Of a stretch of DNA of 64,000 nucleotides, positions 23,373-35,940 are shown piece by piece. A program made the translations under genes and the position numbers. Every line of letters begins with the position of its first letter. The stretch's first letter is position 1. The notes beneath the pieces are model-generated. The model had not been told where the DNA came from. It made no database searches and saw only the letters and a program-made list of their open reading frames with translations. This stretch comes from Panicum virgatum (lineage: Eukaryota > Streptophyta > Magnoliopsida > Poales > Poaceae), in assembly GCF_016808335.1 (NCBI RefSeq), contig NC_053142.1, forward strand, positions 2,555,802 through 2,619,801. The letters are read 5' to 3'.

Positions 23373-26036
23373 TCAGTGGATCGTCAAGCCATGCATTGCT
23401 TGTGTGTCCTCTTCAGTGACTTTGTTAGCTTGGATTGTGTTTATAGCGCTCGCAATGTTTCCCTGGATCACAGTTTTCGGAAGAAAAGTCAATTAGGAGC
23501 ACAATAAAAGCAAATAGGTCAACACGCCAGAGTAGGCTCTCTATATAAAATGTGCTGATCAAGTTGCAAATTCGATGTGAACCATGAGATTACCTTCCAA
23601 ACTCCAAGTTTTGTGTGCAGACCCTGCCACTGTGGCATCCCAAATATCCTCTCCGTCTGCCGACTGAAATTTGCACATAATAATACCACAAATTAACCAA
23701 AACAATAACAGAGCATCCTATGACAAGCAGAAGGATTCAGACATAAGATATTAAGACGGCCTTCAAAGTCCTAGCGAAGTAAATACCTGACGATGACAGT
23801 CTGGTTAAGCTGGTCAACCTTGCAATCTAATATCTTGAATGCTATTGCTTTCACAATCCATTGTTCCACCTCATCATCATTAATCTAACAAAGCATTATC
23901 AAAGTTAAATCAAAGCTACAACAAGGTGAATAAAATTCATTTGATCAAATGGAACAGTAACAAAATAAGCTAATTTACCTGAAGTGATTCAGTGATTGCT
24001 GAATAAGGGATTTCAATAGAGCAACAGCTGCTCAGATCGAGCAAAGATATGAGGCGCATTTTGGTTATGCACTCCTCATGAACCAGTCCTGTCGATTGTT
24101 CATCAAAAATCAAAGAAATGAATCCAAATATCCAAGATGTATGAGATACTTGAATTGGCAAGGGAAAAAAATCATTAGCACTGGTCCAGCAGGAGAACAT
24201 ACCGTAATCTTTCAGCAAGGCAGAGTTTGCAGTCTGAAACTCTAAATAGGAATCAAGCCTTTTAGTAAGGAATATCTTTAGAAGTTCATAAACCAACTGA
24301 TACTTTTCATCCTTCTCAAGCTGTGCAACAGCTGGCATATTGAGCAGATCACACTGTAATTACAAAAATTTCCCATCAATCCAGCACATTGATCGGAGGT
24401 ACATAGCCAGTTAAGGATTTTATGATATGGCCACCATATTCATAGATATCAAGATTAAAAATTGCAACAACTGAGATATATTCAGAGTTATTGTTGACAT
24501 ACAAGATATAAGGTTACATTATGGTATAGTGGAAGGATTTTACAACATAAATGGTCAAAGAAAAAACACAGCTTGTAATCTACCCCTATGTCAAATCTAC
24601 GAATTCATTGGCTGCATATATCCACCAGATGGATATAGAGGTATATATCCACCAGATGGATATAGAGGCTGCCAGTTTATCCTTTATCTAAAAAAGATCT
24701 ACCAATTTATAATCACACAAGTTTGGGCCGGAGAAGATACTGAGAGAACAATTGCTGTTTATATGCAAGATGGATAAGATTAGAGCATCTTTTGTCGGCG
24801 AGACTAATGCCATACCAAATTTAACATTCTGATCAGACAAATGCACATCTGGATAAATGATATAAGAACAGGGAGCTACATTGCAATTCAAGAAGTGAGA
24901 CACTAATGAATAGCTCAGGAAAAAAATCCTTCTTAGGAAGGATATCCCCTGAATCTTCTCATAGAAGTGAAATTTACAGAGGCATAGACTGGAGCAAACA
25001 AGCACCTGAAAGAGGTTAGACGATTTAACAAACTCAATAATTGCAGCAACAGCCTCTTCCTTTGCATCACCAATTGTAGCAGAGTCATCATCTGACCCCT
25101 TGAAAGTGGCGAGGTACTTGTTGAGAAATTTGAAGTAGTCCTTTGTCATGCTACCCATGAAAAAAAAAATGTCAAACTGCATCAGTGCAAAACCTCACCA
25201 GACAAGTAGTAAACAAAAGTAACTTGATGATCAGTAGCAAGCGTCAAGCGTGCCTCACCCCTTGTGATCTTTGAGGATCCTAGTGATGGCAAGGTACAGC
25301 TCCCTCTGCTCTAAATTTCCAATTCCCCACTCGTTGACGAAGCTGTCGATGTTCTTGAATGACGGGATGATGTACTCGGCAGCCTTTCCGGCCGTGGCGA
25401 GCTCAAGAGCCTTCTTGTAAACAAGTGCCTTGAAGTAGGGGCTTGGAAGCAGATTGTACAAGCTGAACAGACTACATGCATACATTTGGGAACAGCATTG
25501 TGATTCGTAAGCGAACAAGCATCCGAAACAAAGATCTCAGTTGACAGAATGGTTTACTACTGGTTGTTGCTTACACTTTGAGGCGCAGCGCCGGCTTGTC
25601 GTCGGGCTGCTGGGTGAGCTTGTCGCAGATGAGGTCGGTGATCTGCAGCGCCTGGTCCTCCGACCCGGCCTTGGTGACGAGGCTGCAGATGACGGAGAGG
25701 ACGCACTCGAGATCTGCAAAAGCCGAGTTGGGGTGTCAATTCCCCCATCCAGGAGCAAGCAAACCAAATCTTGAATTGGAATAGAAAGAGAACAAGGAGG
25801 GTGCCTTTGTCCGGGACGCGCGACGGGGGGGTGAGGAGCAGGTCGGCGGAGGCGAGCATGAGAGAGGCCATGTCGAGCCATCGCCCCGCGAGGATGTGCT
25901 CCTGCGCCTCGAGGCAGAGGCGCGTGACCTCGGGGTCGGCGACCTCCGGGCCCGCGTCGGCCCAGGCGAGCTCCGCGGTGAAGCGCACCACGGCCAGCAT
26001 GGGCTCCTCCTCCGTCGTGTTCACGATCGTCGCCAT
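23373..26036 (-). CDS. EIF3M: Eukaryotic translation initiation factor 3 subunit M
   Basis: Nine exons on the minus strand: 26036-25805, 25713-25575, 25471-25259, 25150-25006, 24353-24203, 24088-23979, 23884-23787, 23663-23594 and 23462-23373. Every phase closes, giving 415 residues ending HGLTIH. eIF3m is a PCI-domain subunit of the eIF3 complex that binds the 40S subunit during initiation in the cytosol. Recognised stretches are MATIVNTTEEEPMLAVVRF, DLECVLSVICSLV, LFSLYNLLPSP, NEWGIGNLEQRELYLAI, the PCI part (IEIPYSAITESLQ, EVEQWIVKAIAFKILDCKVDQ) and QTVIVSRQTERIFG. Intron 1 begins with GC, not GT (exon base 25805, donor 25804-25803). The reading VPDK-DLECV depends on it. Other introns are GT/AG. 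A 25-bp tandem duplication (about 24618-24668) lies in intron 4. Confidence 0.95.
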
Positions 26037-26302
26037 CTTGTTGTTCCTTCGCCGCGCGTGAGCCGCCGCCGCCGCCGCCGCCGGAGAAGGTAAGGGAGGA
26101 GGACTGGAGGAGACGGGGCGAGATTGCGAGGGTTTCTCGAGTCAGTCACCCAACCTCTCAACACTCCAGCCGTTGGATCAAGAATCGACGGCCCGTGGTA
26201 AACTCTTGTGCAAAACTGCAAACTCCAAAGGACACGGCAACTGCAGGTTACTAATTGCACCCTGTAAAAAAAACTCGACGATTCAAATTCATCAAACTTA
26301 AT
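26037..26302 (-). promoter_or_regulatory. Presumed 5' UTR and proximal promoter of EIF3M
   Basis: About 266 bp between the EIF3M start codon and the MITE remnant. A run of about seven CGC codon-like repeats lies just upstream of the ATG. No TATA box is evident. Confidence 0.35.
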
Positions 26303-26450
26303 CTGTCCGTCTCCAAAAGAATGCAACTATCCCTTCCCGATGAGTCAAACAATTTAAAGGTTGATCAAATTTATATAAAAATTTACTAACATTTATATCT
26401 TCAAATATATTTAGTATAAAAGTATATTATATGATTAACCTAATGATATT
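26303..26450. mobile_element. Left half of a mariner-like MITE split by the retroelement nest
   Basis: The left terminus contains 'ccaaaagaatgcaact'. The complementary terminus 'agttgcattctttttagg' lies 29 kb away at about 55526-55545. The retroelement target duplication ATATT (26446-26450 and 55444-55448) joins the halves into one small element of roughly 250 bp. Confidence 0.6.
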
Positions 26451-27501
26451 TGTCGGTACCCTGTAGCAGGGATACCCACTCCTACTGCGGCAAGGCAGTA
26501 CCCGCGTAGTTATCCGTAAGTACGCGCAAAGGACGGAGTAGCCAGGCCCACGGACCAGGCTCCTTCCTCACCAGGCCAATGGCCCCGGACCTGTTCTCCG
26601 CCTGGGGATGGGTCCAGAGACGCCACGTGCCCCTAAGGAAGGGAAGCTCCGTGTCGACAGCCGAGGCCTCGGACCCCCCATAGGGGTCCGGGACCTCCTG
26701 CGTCCATCCGGACCTCCCATACTGCGTGGGGGTCCGGAGCCGCCACGTGTCCCGGGGGCACGGGTTCGAGCGCGAGCCTTCCGCTGGAAGACTCGCCCAT
26801 CCACCGCATTAAATGCAGATGGTTGAGGCGTGCTCTACCGCCGGGGCACGCGGGACAGCCTTTGTCAGCCTCACTGTGCGCCGCGTATTACCAAGGTACA
26901 CAGTGTAGCCGCCTGTGCCGCACCCGCGCAGAGCCCGTCTGCAGCATTAAATGGATACGACGGCACGGCACTTTTCCATCATGCCGCCTACGCCGCAAGC
27001 TACACAGCCTGTTCAGCTACGTGGCAGGCGACGCTACTAGCTACGTCTGGCACCGTCCCGACAAGACAGCGCCTGGACATGATGAACGAGGGACTCCAGG
27101 AGCAGGCAAGGGAATCCAGGAGAGAGATCTCCTTTGCCTGCGACGCCATAATGTATGAACAGTACGTTATTTTATACTACATCGTTGGGTCCACCTGTCG
27201 GGGACCCAACAACCATGTACGCGCCTCCCTTGAGATATAAAAGGGAGGCGCTCGCTGTGCACTACAGGCTCGAACGGACACACAGCACACAAGCTCTCTC
27301 GAACTCTCTCGAGGGAAGGCAATACAACACATAGTGGACGTAGGGTATTACGCTCCGGCGGCCCGAACCACTCTAAATCTTGCTGTGTTCATCGTGTTCT
27401 TGAGTGAGATCGATCTAGGACTAGCTAACCCTTGAGTACACACCCTCTGGGCTAGGGCGGGTGCCTTCCGCCACCCGGCTGTGGTTTGCAGCACCACGAC
27501 A
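26451..27501 (+). repeat. 5' LTR of the Tat-type element
   Basis: 1,051 bp, TGTCGGTACC to ACGACA. A TATA-like 'gatataaaaggg' at about 27234-27245 marks the likely promoter. Immediately after it lies the candidate primer-binding region TTTGGCGCGCCAGGTAGGGG (27502-27521). I could not assign it to a tRNA from memory. Confidence 0.9.
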
Positions 27502-27558
27502 TTTGGCGCGCCAGGTAGGGGCCTTTAGCTGGTCGCAGTTCATCTCTTCCTCGTCTCG

Positions 27559-29981
27559 ATGGTTCGTGTGGATGACGTGGAGATGACAGAGGGTGTGGCG
27601 TCCTCCACGCCACACGCCTCTCGCGTTCCTGGTCCAGGGGCAACTGTGCCTGTGGAGCAGCCACCGTCGGCGGCGGCGCGCGCTGCTCGCCGGCAAGAGT
27701 CAGGGCGCCCATCAAGGGCCCCCTCACAAGCTGCGAGCGGCGGAGCGCTGGCAGCGGCTAGGGAGTTGCTTCGCAACCCCCCGGCTGAGGCAGCCTCGCC
27801 AGACGCCCTGAGGCAGTGGCGGGTCGACGTTGACCGTCTCCTCCACTTGGCTCAGGCCTCCCCCAGTTCTGCAAGGACTGGGCAACGACCTCCGCCCGGC
27901 AACGCGGTAGTACCTTACCGCCAGCGTCAGGGTGGTGCATCGGCGTCCGTGCGCTCCCCCACCGTGACGGGTGCACGAACAGAAGACCTACGGGCGGAGC
28001 TCAACCGCCGGCGCGCAGGAGAGGATGCCCGCATCTCCGTCGAGAGGGCGCGAGAGCGCCGTCTTAACATTGAGGGCCGCAACCTCAATGCCGACTTGGA
28101 CGTGGTGGCGCCCAAGCCCCCGGTGAACGCCCGGATACAGTCAGGCGCACCAGTGGCTGGGGTGGGCTGTGCTGTACTGGCGGACCACCTCCGCGCCGTG
28201 GCATGGCCGTCCAAGTTCCGCCGTACCTGCCGGAGAAGTATGACGATACCACTAACCCGTCGGAATTCCTGCAGGTGTACGTTACCGCCATCACAGCGGC
28301 TGGTGGTAACGGCGCCGTCATGGCGAGTTACTTTCATGTAGCCTTATCTGGGCCAGCCCGGACCTGGCTCATGAACCTCACACCTGGGACGATCCAGTCC
28401 TGGGAAGAGCTCTCTGCGAGGTTCACAGCGAACTTCGCCAGTGCATACCAGCAGCATGGTGTGGAGGCACACCTTCATGCCGTGAGGCAAAAACCCGGAG
28501 AAACGCTCCGGGCCTTCATCTCGCGCTTCACCAAGGTACGGGGTACCATTCCTCGTATCTCAGATGCATCTATTATCACTGCCTTCCGCCAGGGGGTACG
28601 TGACGAGAAGATGCTCGAGAAGCTGGCGACGCACGAGGTGGAAAGCGTCACTACGCTTTTCTCCCTGGCAGACAAGTGTGCCAGGGCCGCTGAGGGCCGT
28701 GCATGGCACTCAGCCCCCCAAGATGGAGACGCCAAGGCTGGCGGCTCCGGTGCTACCGCTCAGGGCGGTGGCAAGAAGAAGAAGAACAAGAACCGGAGCC
28801 GTGGGGAACCGCATTCTGGCGGACCAGTCGTTGTAGCAGCAGCGCCAGCAGCGGCGCCGGCTGCAGCAGCAGCGGCTGGGGGCCAGAATAGACATGGCAA
28901 ACGCCCTCGTCCGCAAGGTGGAAGCGGAGGTTCATGCCCAGTGCATCCCACCGCTCGCCACAGCGCCGCTGACTGCCGCGAGATCCAGAAGCTCGCGAAG
29001 CGGGTCAGTGGGCGGCGTGAGCAGTCTTCCAAGGACAGTTCACCCCCTCCTCGCCAGCGGCCTGGCAAGGAGAAAGCCTCCAACAGCGGAGCCGCTGCTG
29101 GGGAGAAGGAGCTGGGGTACCAGTCCCCTGCTCGGGAGCTGAAGGGCGTCTACCACGATGACGACTCTGATTCCGACAATGGCGACCGCCGCAAGAAGCT
29201 GTACGTAATGTACGGCGGAAGCTGGGAGCTTGTCTCCCGGCGGGACGTGAAGACCCTTCGCCGAGAGGTCCTTTCGGTGAAGCTGGGGGTCCCGAAGGCG
29301 GCGCCGCACCAGAGGTGGATGAACACCACCATCTCTTTCGGGCCATCCGACTGCCCAGAGAATATGGCCGGAGCTGGTGTACTACCTCTAGTCACCGCTC
29401 CTGTCATATCCAACGTGAGGCTCTATCACGTGCTGATCAACGGTGGGGCTGGCCTCAACGTCATCAGCTATGCAGCGTTCAAGCAGCTGCAGATCCCGGA
29501 GTCCAAGCTGACTCCCTCTCGCCCATTCTCCGGAGTGGGCCCACATCCGGTGTTCCCTCTGGGGAGCATCACATTGCCGGTCACGTTCGGGACCGAGGAG
29601 AACTTCCGCACAGAGAGTGTTCTGTTCGATGTTGCGGAGGTGAACCTCCCGTTCAACGCCATCATTGGCCGACCGGCACTCTACCGCTTCATGGCCATTG
29701 CTCATTATGGGTATTTGGTCTTGAAGATGCCTTCCTCTGCCGGAGTCCTCACCGTGCAGGGTGACCGCACCGCTGCCGTCGCTGCAGTTGAGAGACTGCA
29801 TGCTCTGGCGGCAGAGGCAGCACGTTCTGAGGGGGATCCATCCACCTCGCAACCCAGGGCGCCTGCAAAGGCTCCCAAGGTCCAACCGTCCGATCCGGAC
29901 CATGTTCCCGTGAAGACGGTGCAGATTGGAGCGGACTCCGCCAGGACCACCCGCATTGCGGGGAACCTGGAGGAGAAATAG
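27559..29981 (+). pseudogene. gag and protease of the Tat-type element, broken
   Basis: The ATG at 27559 opens an Ala/Arg-rich N-terminal region. A frameshift near 28203-28222 moves the frame into the retrotransposon gag domain (about 28203-28700; motifs NPSEFLQVY, GPARTWLMNL, GETLRAFISRF). A Lys- and Ala-rich stretch, a Cys/His motif CPVHPTARHSAADC and the protease (about 29420-29760) follow. The protease active-site triplet reads NGG within LINGGAGLN, where DGG or DSG is expected, so the catalytic Asp is lost. The frame stops at TAG 29979-29981, where pol continues in frame right after it. Not functional as it stands. Confidence 0.9.
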
Positions 29982-32900
29982 GAAGACGCGCTCATCGCTT
30001 TCCTCCGGGCAAATGTCGACGTGTTTGCCTGGGAACCGTCACAGATGCCCGTGATCCCCAGGGAAGTGATCGAGCACAATCTGAGGATCTACCCCGACGC
30101 CACGCCGGTGCGCCAAAAGCCTCGGAAGCAGTCCGTGGAGCGGCAGAACTTCATCCGTGAAGAAGTCCGCAAGCTCCTACACGCTGGCTTCATCGAGGAG
30201 GTCCACCACCCCAAGTGGTTGGCCAATCCGGTCGTCGTCCCAAAGGCCAACGGGAAGCTTCGGATGTGCATCGACTACACCAGCCTCAACAAGGCATGCC
30301 CTAGAGACCCCTATCTTCTTCCACGTATCGATCAGATCGTGGACTCCACCTCCGGGTGCGACCTTTTGTCTTTCCTAGATGCATACTCTGGTTTTCACCA
30401 GATTCAGATGTCTAGAGAGGATAGGAAGCATACTGCCTTTGTAACAGTAGATGGGCTTTATTGCTACATTGTCATGCCGTATGGACTAAGGAATGCCTTA
30501 CCCACGTTTGTACGAGCTATGAGCAAAACCTTCTGTAATCTAATTAGAGATATCATTGAAGTTTATGTCGATGACATTGTGGTCAATACTAAGGTGGGGT
30601 CAACACTAGTGGAGGACCTGTCCCTCGTCTTCGACCGGCTCCGCGCCACACGCACGAAGCTAAACCCCGAGAAGTGCATCTTCGGCGTCTCAGCAGGGAA
30701 GCTGCTGGGTTTCCTGGTCTCACATCGAGGCATCGAGGCAAACCCAGCCAAGATCAAGGCGATCGAAGCGATGAGGCCTCCTGGCCGCATCAAGGACATC
30801 CAGAAGCTTACTGGATCTCTCGCTGCTCTTAGCCGCTTCATATCGAGGCTGGCTGATAGGGTCCTTCCCTTCTTCAAGCTATTGAGGAGGTCCGGTCCAT
30901 TTTCTTGGACCGAAGAGGCTGAACAGGCCTTCTAGGAACTGAAGCAGCATCTCACCTCGCTGCCAGTATTGGTAGCTCCAGAGCCCGGTGAACCGTTGTT
31001 TCTGTATCTGCTGCGTCTGCGGAGGCGGTCAGCATGGTCCTGGTCGCCGAAAGGACGGAGCAAGCTCGCCAGGGGAACACCAGGGTCTCCCTGGCCAAGG
31101 ATGGTGAGCCGGACCCCGAACACGGGGGCCCGTCAGCCTCACCTCAGCCTGAAGGTCTAGACCCCGCACAAGGGGGTCCGGAGGAGCCTTGTGCCAGTGG
31201 GAACCCAGAACCACTAGGGGCCCAAGGACCCGACAAAGCAGACAAGGGCGAGCCAGACCCGGCCACCAGGGTCCGGACCGTCCAAAAGCCAGTCTATTAC
31301 GTCAACGAAGTCCTTCACGAGTCAAAGGCCATGTATCTTAAGACGCATAAGCTTATCTATGCGATACTTATTGCGTCCAGGAAACTGCGCCACTACTTTC
31401 AGGCACACCGGGTTGTCGTAGTGACCTCTTACCCGCTAAGAGCGATCTTGCACAACTCCAACGCCACAGGCAATATCGCCAAGTGGGCAGTGGAGCTGGC
31501 TGAGTTCCAACTGGACTTCCAGCCTCGCCATGCAGTCAAGAGCCAGATCCTGGCTGATTTCATAGCGGAGTGGACTCCTTCCCCAAGCAATTCTGGGGGT
31601 CCGGACGTCAACGCCGGACCCTCGGAGCCGGAAATCAGGACACCAGTCTTCACCGAGCCCCACTGGATGCTCTTCTTCGACGGGTCCGCCCACGAGAAGT
31701 GGGCCGGAGCTGGTGTGGTCCTCATCGACCCAACCGGAGATCAGCTGAAGTACATGGTGCACCTTGAGTTCAAGGCCACCAACAACATGGCGGAGTACGA
31801 AGCTCTGATCTTTGGCCTGACGCAAGCCCTCTCATTGGGGGTCCGGTAGCTTCTGGTGAAGGGGGATTCCCAGCTAATCATCAAGCAGGTCCGAGGGGAT
31901 TGCAGCTTCAACAATCCCCAGCTCGCGGCATACCTCATGCACGTGAGGAAGCTCGAGAAGGACTTCGACGCCCTGGAACTGCAACATGTTCCCCGCGAAC
32001 TCAACTCAGCAGCAGATGATCTCTCCGCAAGAGCATCTACCTGGGCATCCATGCCCGAGGGCGTCTTCGAAAGACGGCTGCTGAGACCTACCGCCCAGCC
32101 TGCCGAACTGGGTGAAGGGGATCAAGCTAGCACCTCGAAGCTAACAATCCCGGCGGCATCCCACCTATGGTGCCCAACCTGGGCTGTGTGCTCTGTTGAG
32201 GATCCTGGTGACCTCGTAGAGCCACTCCCACCTGCTCAGAAAGCTCCCGATGCATGGATCTCCGAGATCCGGGGCTACCTGAAAGATAACATCCTCCCTG
32301 ATGACGATGTGTCCGCTGAGCGCATAGTCCAATTGGCTAAACGCTACGCGGTGGTAGAAGGGGATCTCTACCGCCGTGGCGCCAATGGTGTCCTCATGCG
32401 GTGCATTTCCCAGGGAGAGGGCCGCGAGTTGCTCGCGGAGATCCATGGAGGCGAGTGTGGAAGTCATTCCTCATCTCGCACGCTTGTTGGCAAGGCCTTT
32501 CGGCATGGCTTCTACTGGCCAACAGCACTCCAGGATGCAGTTGAGCTGGTAAGGTCCTGCAAAGCATGCCAATTCCATGCAAAGCAAATACACACACCGG
32601 CTCAAGCTCTGCAGATGATTCCGCCCTCATGGCCATTCGCTGTGTGGGGCGTGGATATCCTGGGGCCATTCCCCCGGGCTGTCGGCGGGTACCAGTTCCT
32701 CTATGTCGCCATCGACAAGTTCACCAAGTGGCCGGAGGTTACCCCTGTGGTGAATATCACTAAGAAATCAGCAGTCGCATTCCTCAGGTCCATTATGTGC
32801 AGATTTGGCGTCCCAAACCGCATCATCACGGACAACGGGACCCAATTCAAAAGCAGACTCTTCCAGGAGTACTGCGAGGACATTGGCATCCAGCTATGCT

Positions 32901-33490
32901 TTGCGTCCGTGGCACATCCCCGCAGCAACGGACAGGTTGAGAGAGCGAATGCAGAGATCCTCAGGGGACTCAAGACCCGCACCTATAATTGCTTGAAGAA
33001 GCATGGTGCCAGATGGGTTGATGAGCTTCCGTGTGTGCTATGGGGCAACCGGACCACACCCAGCCGAGCCACCGGGGAGACTCCATTCTTCCTGGTCTAC
33101 GGGGCTGAAGCATGCCTTCCCCCAGAAATTCACCTGGGCTCACCACGGGTCCAGGCTTTTGACGAATCCATGCAGGAGCAGCTGCGGCGTGACGACATGG
33201 ACTTCGTTGACGAACGAAGGTGGCGAGCAGTAATCCGAAATGCACGCTACAACCAGGCGCTCAGGCGCTATCATCAGTGGTTCGTGCACAGTAGGGAGCT
33301 CCGGGCTGGCGACCTCGTCCTCCGACGGATCCTGATCTGAGAAGGGCTCCACAAACTTTCCCCCAGCTGGGAGGGGCCCTTCAAGGTTATAGATGTATGC
33401 CGGCCCGGATGCGTTCGCCTTGCCACAGAAGATGGAGTGCCGCTGCCCAACCCATGGAACATAGAGCATCTGCGTAAGTTTTACACCTAG
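29982..33490 (+). pseudogene. pol of the Tat-type element (RT, two RNase H segments, integrase), broken
   Basis: Order: reverse transcriptase (WLANPVVVPKANGKLRMCIDY, then YVDDIVV), RNase H remnant, a charged linker, a second RNase H (FFDGSAHEKWAG, NNMAEYEALIFGL, VKGDSQLIIKQV), then integrase (zinc motif with HSSSRT and CKACQ, core GVDILGPFP and ITDNGTQF, C-terminal YGAEACLPPEIH). Breaks are TAG 30933-30935, a frameshift between 30936 and 31034, TAG 31847-31849 and TGA 33338-33340. The last codons end in TAG at 33488-33490. A duplicated RNase H is a Tat-lineage trait. Confidence 0.92.
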
Positions 33491-34911
33491 GCAGAGCAGG
33501 GAAATAAACTTTTCCTTTGTAATAAGATAGAGTTAGCGTGCGGCCCAGAGCGGTTGGGGGCCACCCTCGTAAACCCGACCTCTGGCATCCATCGCACCGT
33601 CGGCTAACGCGCGGCTCAGAGCAGTAGAGGTCCGACCTCATAAACCCGGCCTCTGGCATCCATCGCGCAAGCCATGTACATCAAGATTGCAAAGGAAAGA
33701 TTTTCTCCCAGTTCTGTCTTTGTGTCAAAATGTAATTTCGCATTCTGATTCTAGAGATTTTACCTTTCTAAGCCCCGCGTGGACCTCTACTCTTGTTGCT
33801 ACAACTAAGATCTGTATTGAGTCGTTGGACTGCCGTACAGATCCGGACCCTCTTGCTGCTGGGAGAGAGGTCCGGACCCCTAAGAACCAGCTCTGGAGAG
33901 GGGGTACATGTTTCCTGGGGTGGTCCGGAGCCCTGTGTAGCCGCTTAGCCAGTTCCGTACCCAAAGCCTACACACTCCACCACCCTGTGACAGTACCCTA
34001 GTACCCGGGGCTGGGTAATTAGAGGTCTGGACCTAGTTCCAGCTCAAGAGTTGGCTTCCTAAGTCCTACATGGCATGTCCAACCCTATATCTCAAAGGAT
34101 CGAGTACAACAAAGTGACCTCACCCACTACTGCGAAGGGTCTGGGACGATGAAGCCAGGTCCGGAAAGATCGTGCTATTTCCTGGAGTGGTCCGGAGCCC
34201 TGTGTAGCGCCTTAGCCTGGTCCCGTACCCTAAGCCTACGCACTCCACCACTCTGTAACAAGCACTGAGCTACCTGGACCTGTGCGTCTAGAGCCCCGGA
34301 CCTAGCACCAGCCTGGGACCGGTCCAGGATGAGTCCCGCGGGCCTACTACTAAGCTGTAACTTTGAAGTGGTACACAGATTAAGCCCTAACTGGTGGTAG
34401 CCAGCCTCAAACAATTGAGCCTGCCTACCAGGGGGTCCCGGCATCCGCTTCGAAGGTTTCATGCAGATCAAGGTCCAGTCTCAATGGTAGACAGACTCAA
34501 AACAACTGAGTCTATCTCCCAGGGGGCCCGGAGCATCCGCTTTGTCCCAGACATCATGAATGGATTCTGCATTCGTCAAACAGCTAAGTTGCAGTATCAT
34601 TACTACCGTATAAGCGAATGTGATTCTTCTCTCTGTAGTTCTGTATGCTACACAGGGAACGAGACGCTTGCTTGCCTTGCAAACTATGCGGCACCTATGC
34701 CCAAGGAGGTCCGGAGTATCTTCTACGGCTCAGGTGGCAGACAAATCCAAACAACTGGACCTATCCGCCAGGGGGCCAGGGCGCCGGGGTACTACATACC
34801 GCAAATCAGCAACTGACAAACAGCTAAGTTGAAGTTTTCTTCTATTCCAAAAATTTCAACTAGTACAATGTTTGTTACATAATGCAAAAGGAAAAAGATA
34901 CAATGCCCAGC
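33491..34911 (+). repeat. Noncoding spacer with several tandem duplications
   Basis: About 1.4 kb after pol. A roughly 70-bp unit is repeated at about 33540-33670 ('cctctggcatccatcgc'). A larger unit with 'actccaccac' and 'gtccggagccctgtgtag' occurs at about 33922-34060 and 34186-34330. A third, with 'ccagggggtc' or 'ccagggggcc', occurs at about 34420, 34520 and 34770. No protein is recognised. Confidence 0.7.
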
Positions 34912-35480
34912 TCAAGGGTCTATAGGCTCCCGCTTGAAGTAGGCGGCAACGAAGTCGACGACCACCTGCACGCTGTCCCGAGCGGCGGCCTCCGTCTCCG
35001 CTACGGGGCCATCGACCACGGGCGCCAGCGAGATGGCCGGGTCGTGGCTCCGGAGGCAGGTCAGGGTGTGCTCCGCCACCATCCGGATCAGCTCGCGACC
35101 CTCGGCTTCGAGCTGGCCAGCAAGGACCGGCCCCAGACGCTGGAGCCTATCCGAAGCAGAATTCAGCACTGGGAGGGCGTCAGCTATCGAAGCTGGCGGC
35201 TCCGCCACCTGGATTGGGCTCATTCCAAGTGGCACCAGTGCTAGGCTCGCTTCGGTCGCCCAGTCAGCGATCCACTGGGCCTCCACACGCTGGTCCTCCT
35301 GGTGCTTTCGGACCGCCTCCTGGACCGCCTCTTGCACCCGGGTGTCCAGAGCCGCCTTGGCCACCTCCACCTCGCGGGACCTCTCCTCGAGCTCGCGGGA
35401 CCTCTCCTCGAGCTCGGCCTTCCTCTTCTCCGACCACTCTTTCAGCTTCTTGAGGGAATCTCGCTGACGCCCAAGTTCCT
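34912..35480 (-). pseudogene. Antisense coiled-coil ORF of the Tat-type element, C-terminal part
   Basis: Minus-strand frame open from the insertion point (35480) to TGA 34912-34914, about 189 residues. It starts with strongly heptad-like, Glu/Lys/Arg-rich sequence (KKLKEWSEKRKAELEERSR, then AKAALDTRVQEAVQEAV). A Gly/Pro-containing region and an acidic end follow. The upstream part lies at 51882-53416 in the same frame across the chromovirus insertion. Antisense ORFs downstream of pol are known in Tat elements; their function is unknown to me. Confidence 0.65.
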
Positions 35481-35940
35481 TGTAACACCACGGTGTTAGT
35501 TTTGACGCTAATACCGTGATTAATCGCTAATTAAGGTTAAACACAATTGTTAGCGTTAATCGAGTTCGTGGTAAAACATTGTTTAGCAGTGTTCGATCTC
35601 GTTTTTCTCCGTGATCCGAGCTTCAAATCAACTTTCGCCCAAAACAAAAGTTGTAGCTCTTATCGTTCTCTACAACTTCTTTTTTGGCCAAATTTCATGT
35701 TCCAATGTAAAATTTGGAGCTTGGGACAGTCAAAGTTGGCTAAAAATCCCTAAATTTGGTCCCTGTGCTTCCCTGTTTCACCACTGTGCGCGGCCACGCC
35801 GCGATCGGCGACGCGCCGGCGACGCCACGCGTCGACCGTCGCGGCAAACCTCGTTCCCCGTGAGCCATCTTATCCACTCCCAGTGCCGTCCCTATCCGAA
35901 CCATTTCCCCTCCTTCCTCGCGTTCACGCCCAGCCAAGCT

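Noticed and set aside
24600..24680. Tandem 25-bp palindromic repeat (ATATCCACCAGATGGATAT) in an EIF3M intron
   Set aside because: Only two copies, far from splice sites; most likely a chance slippage duplication.
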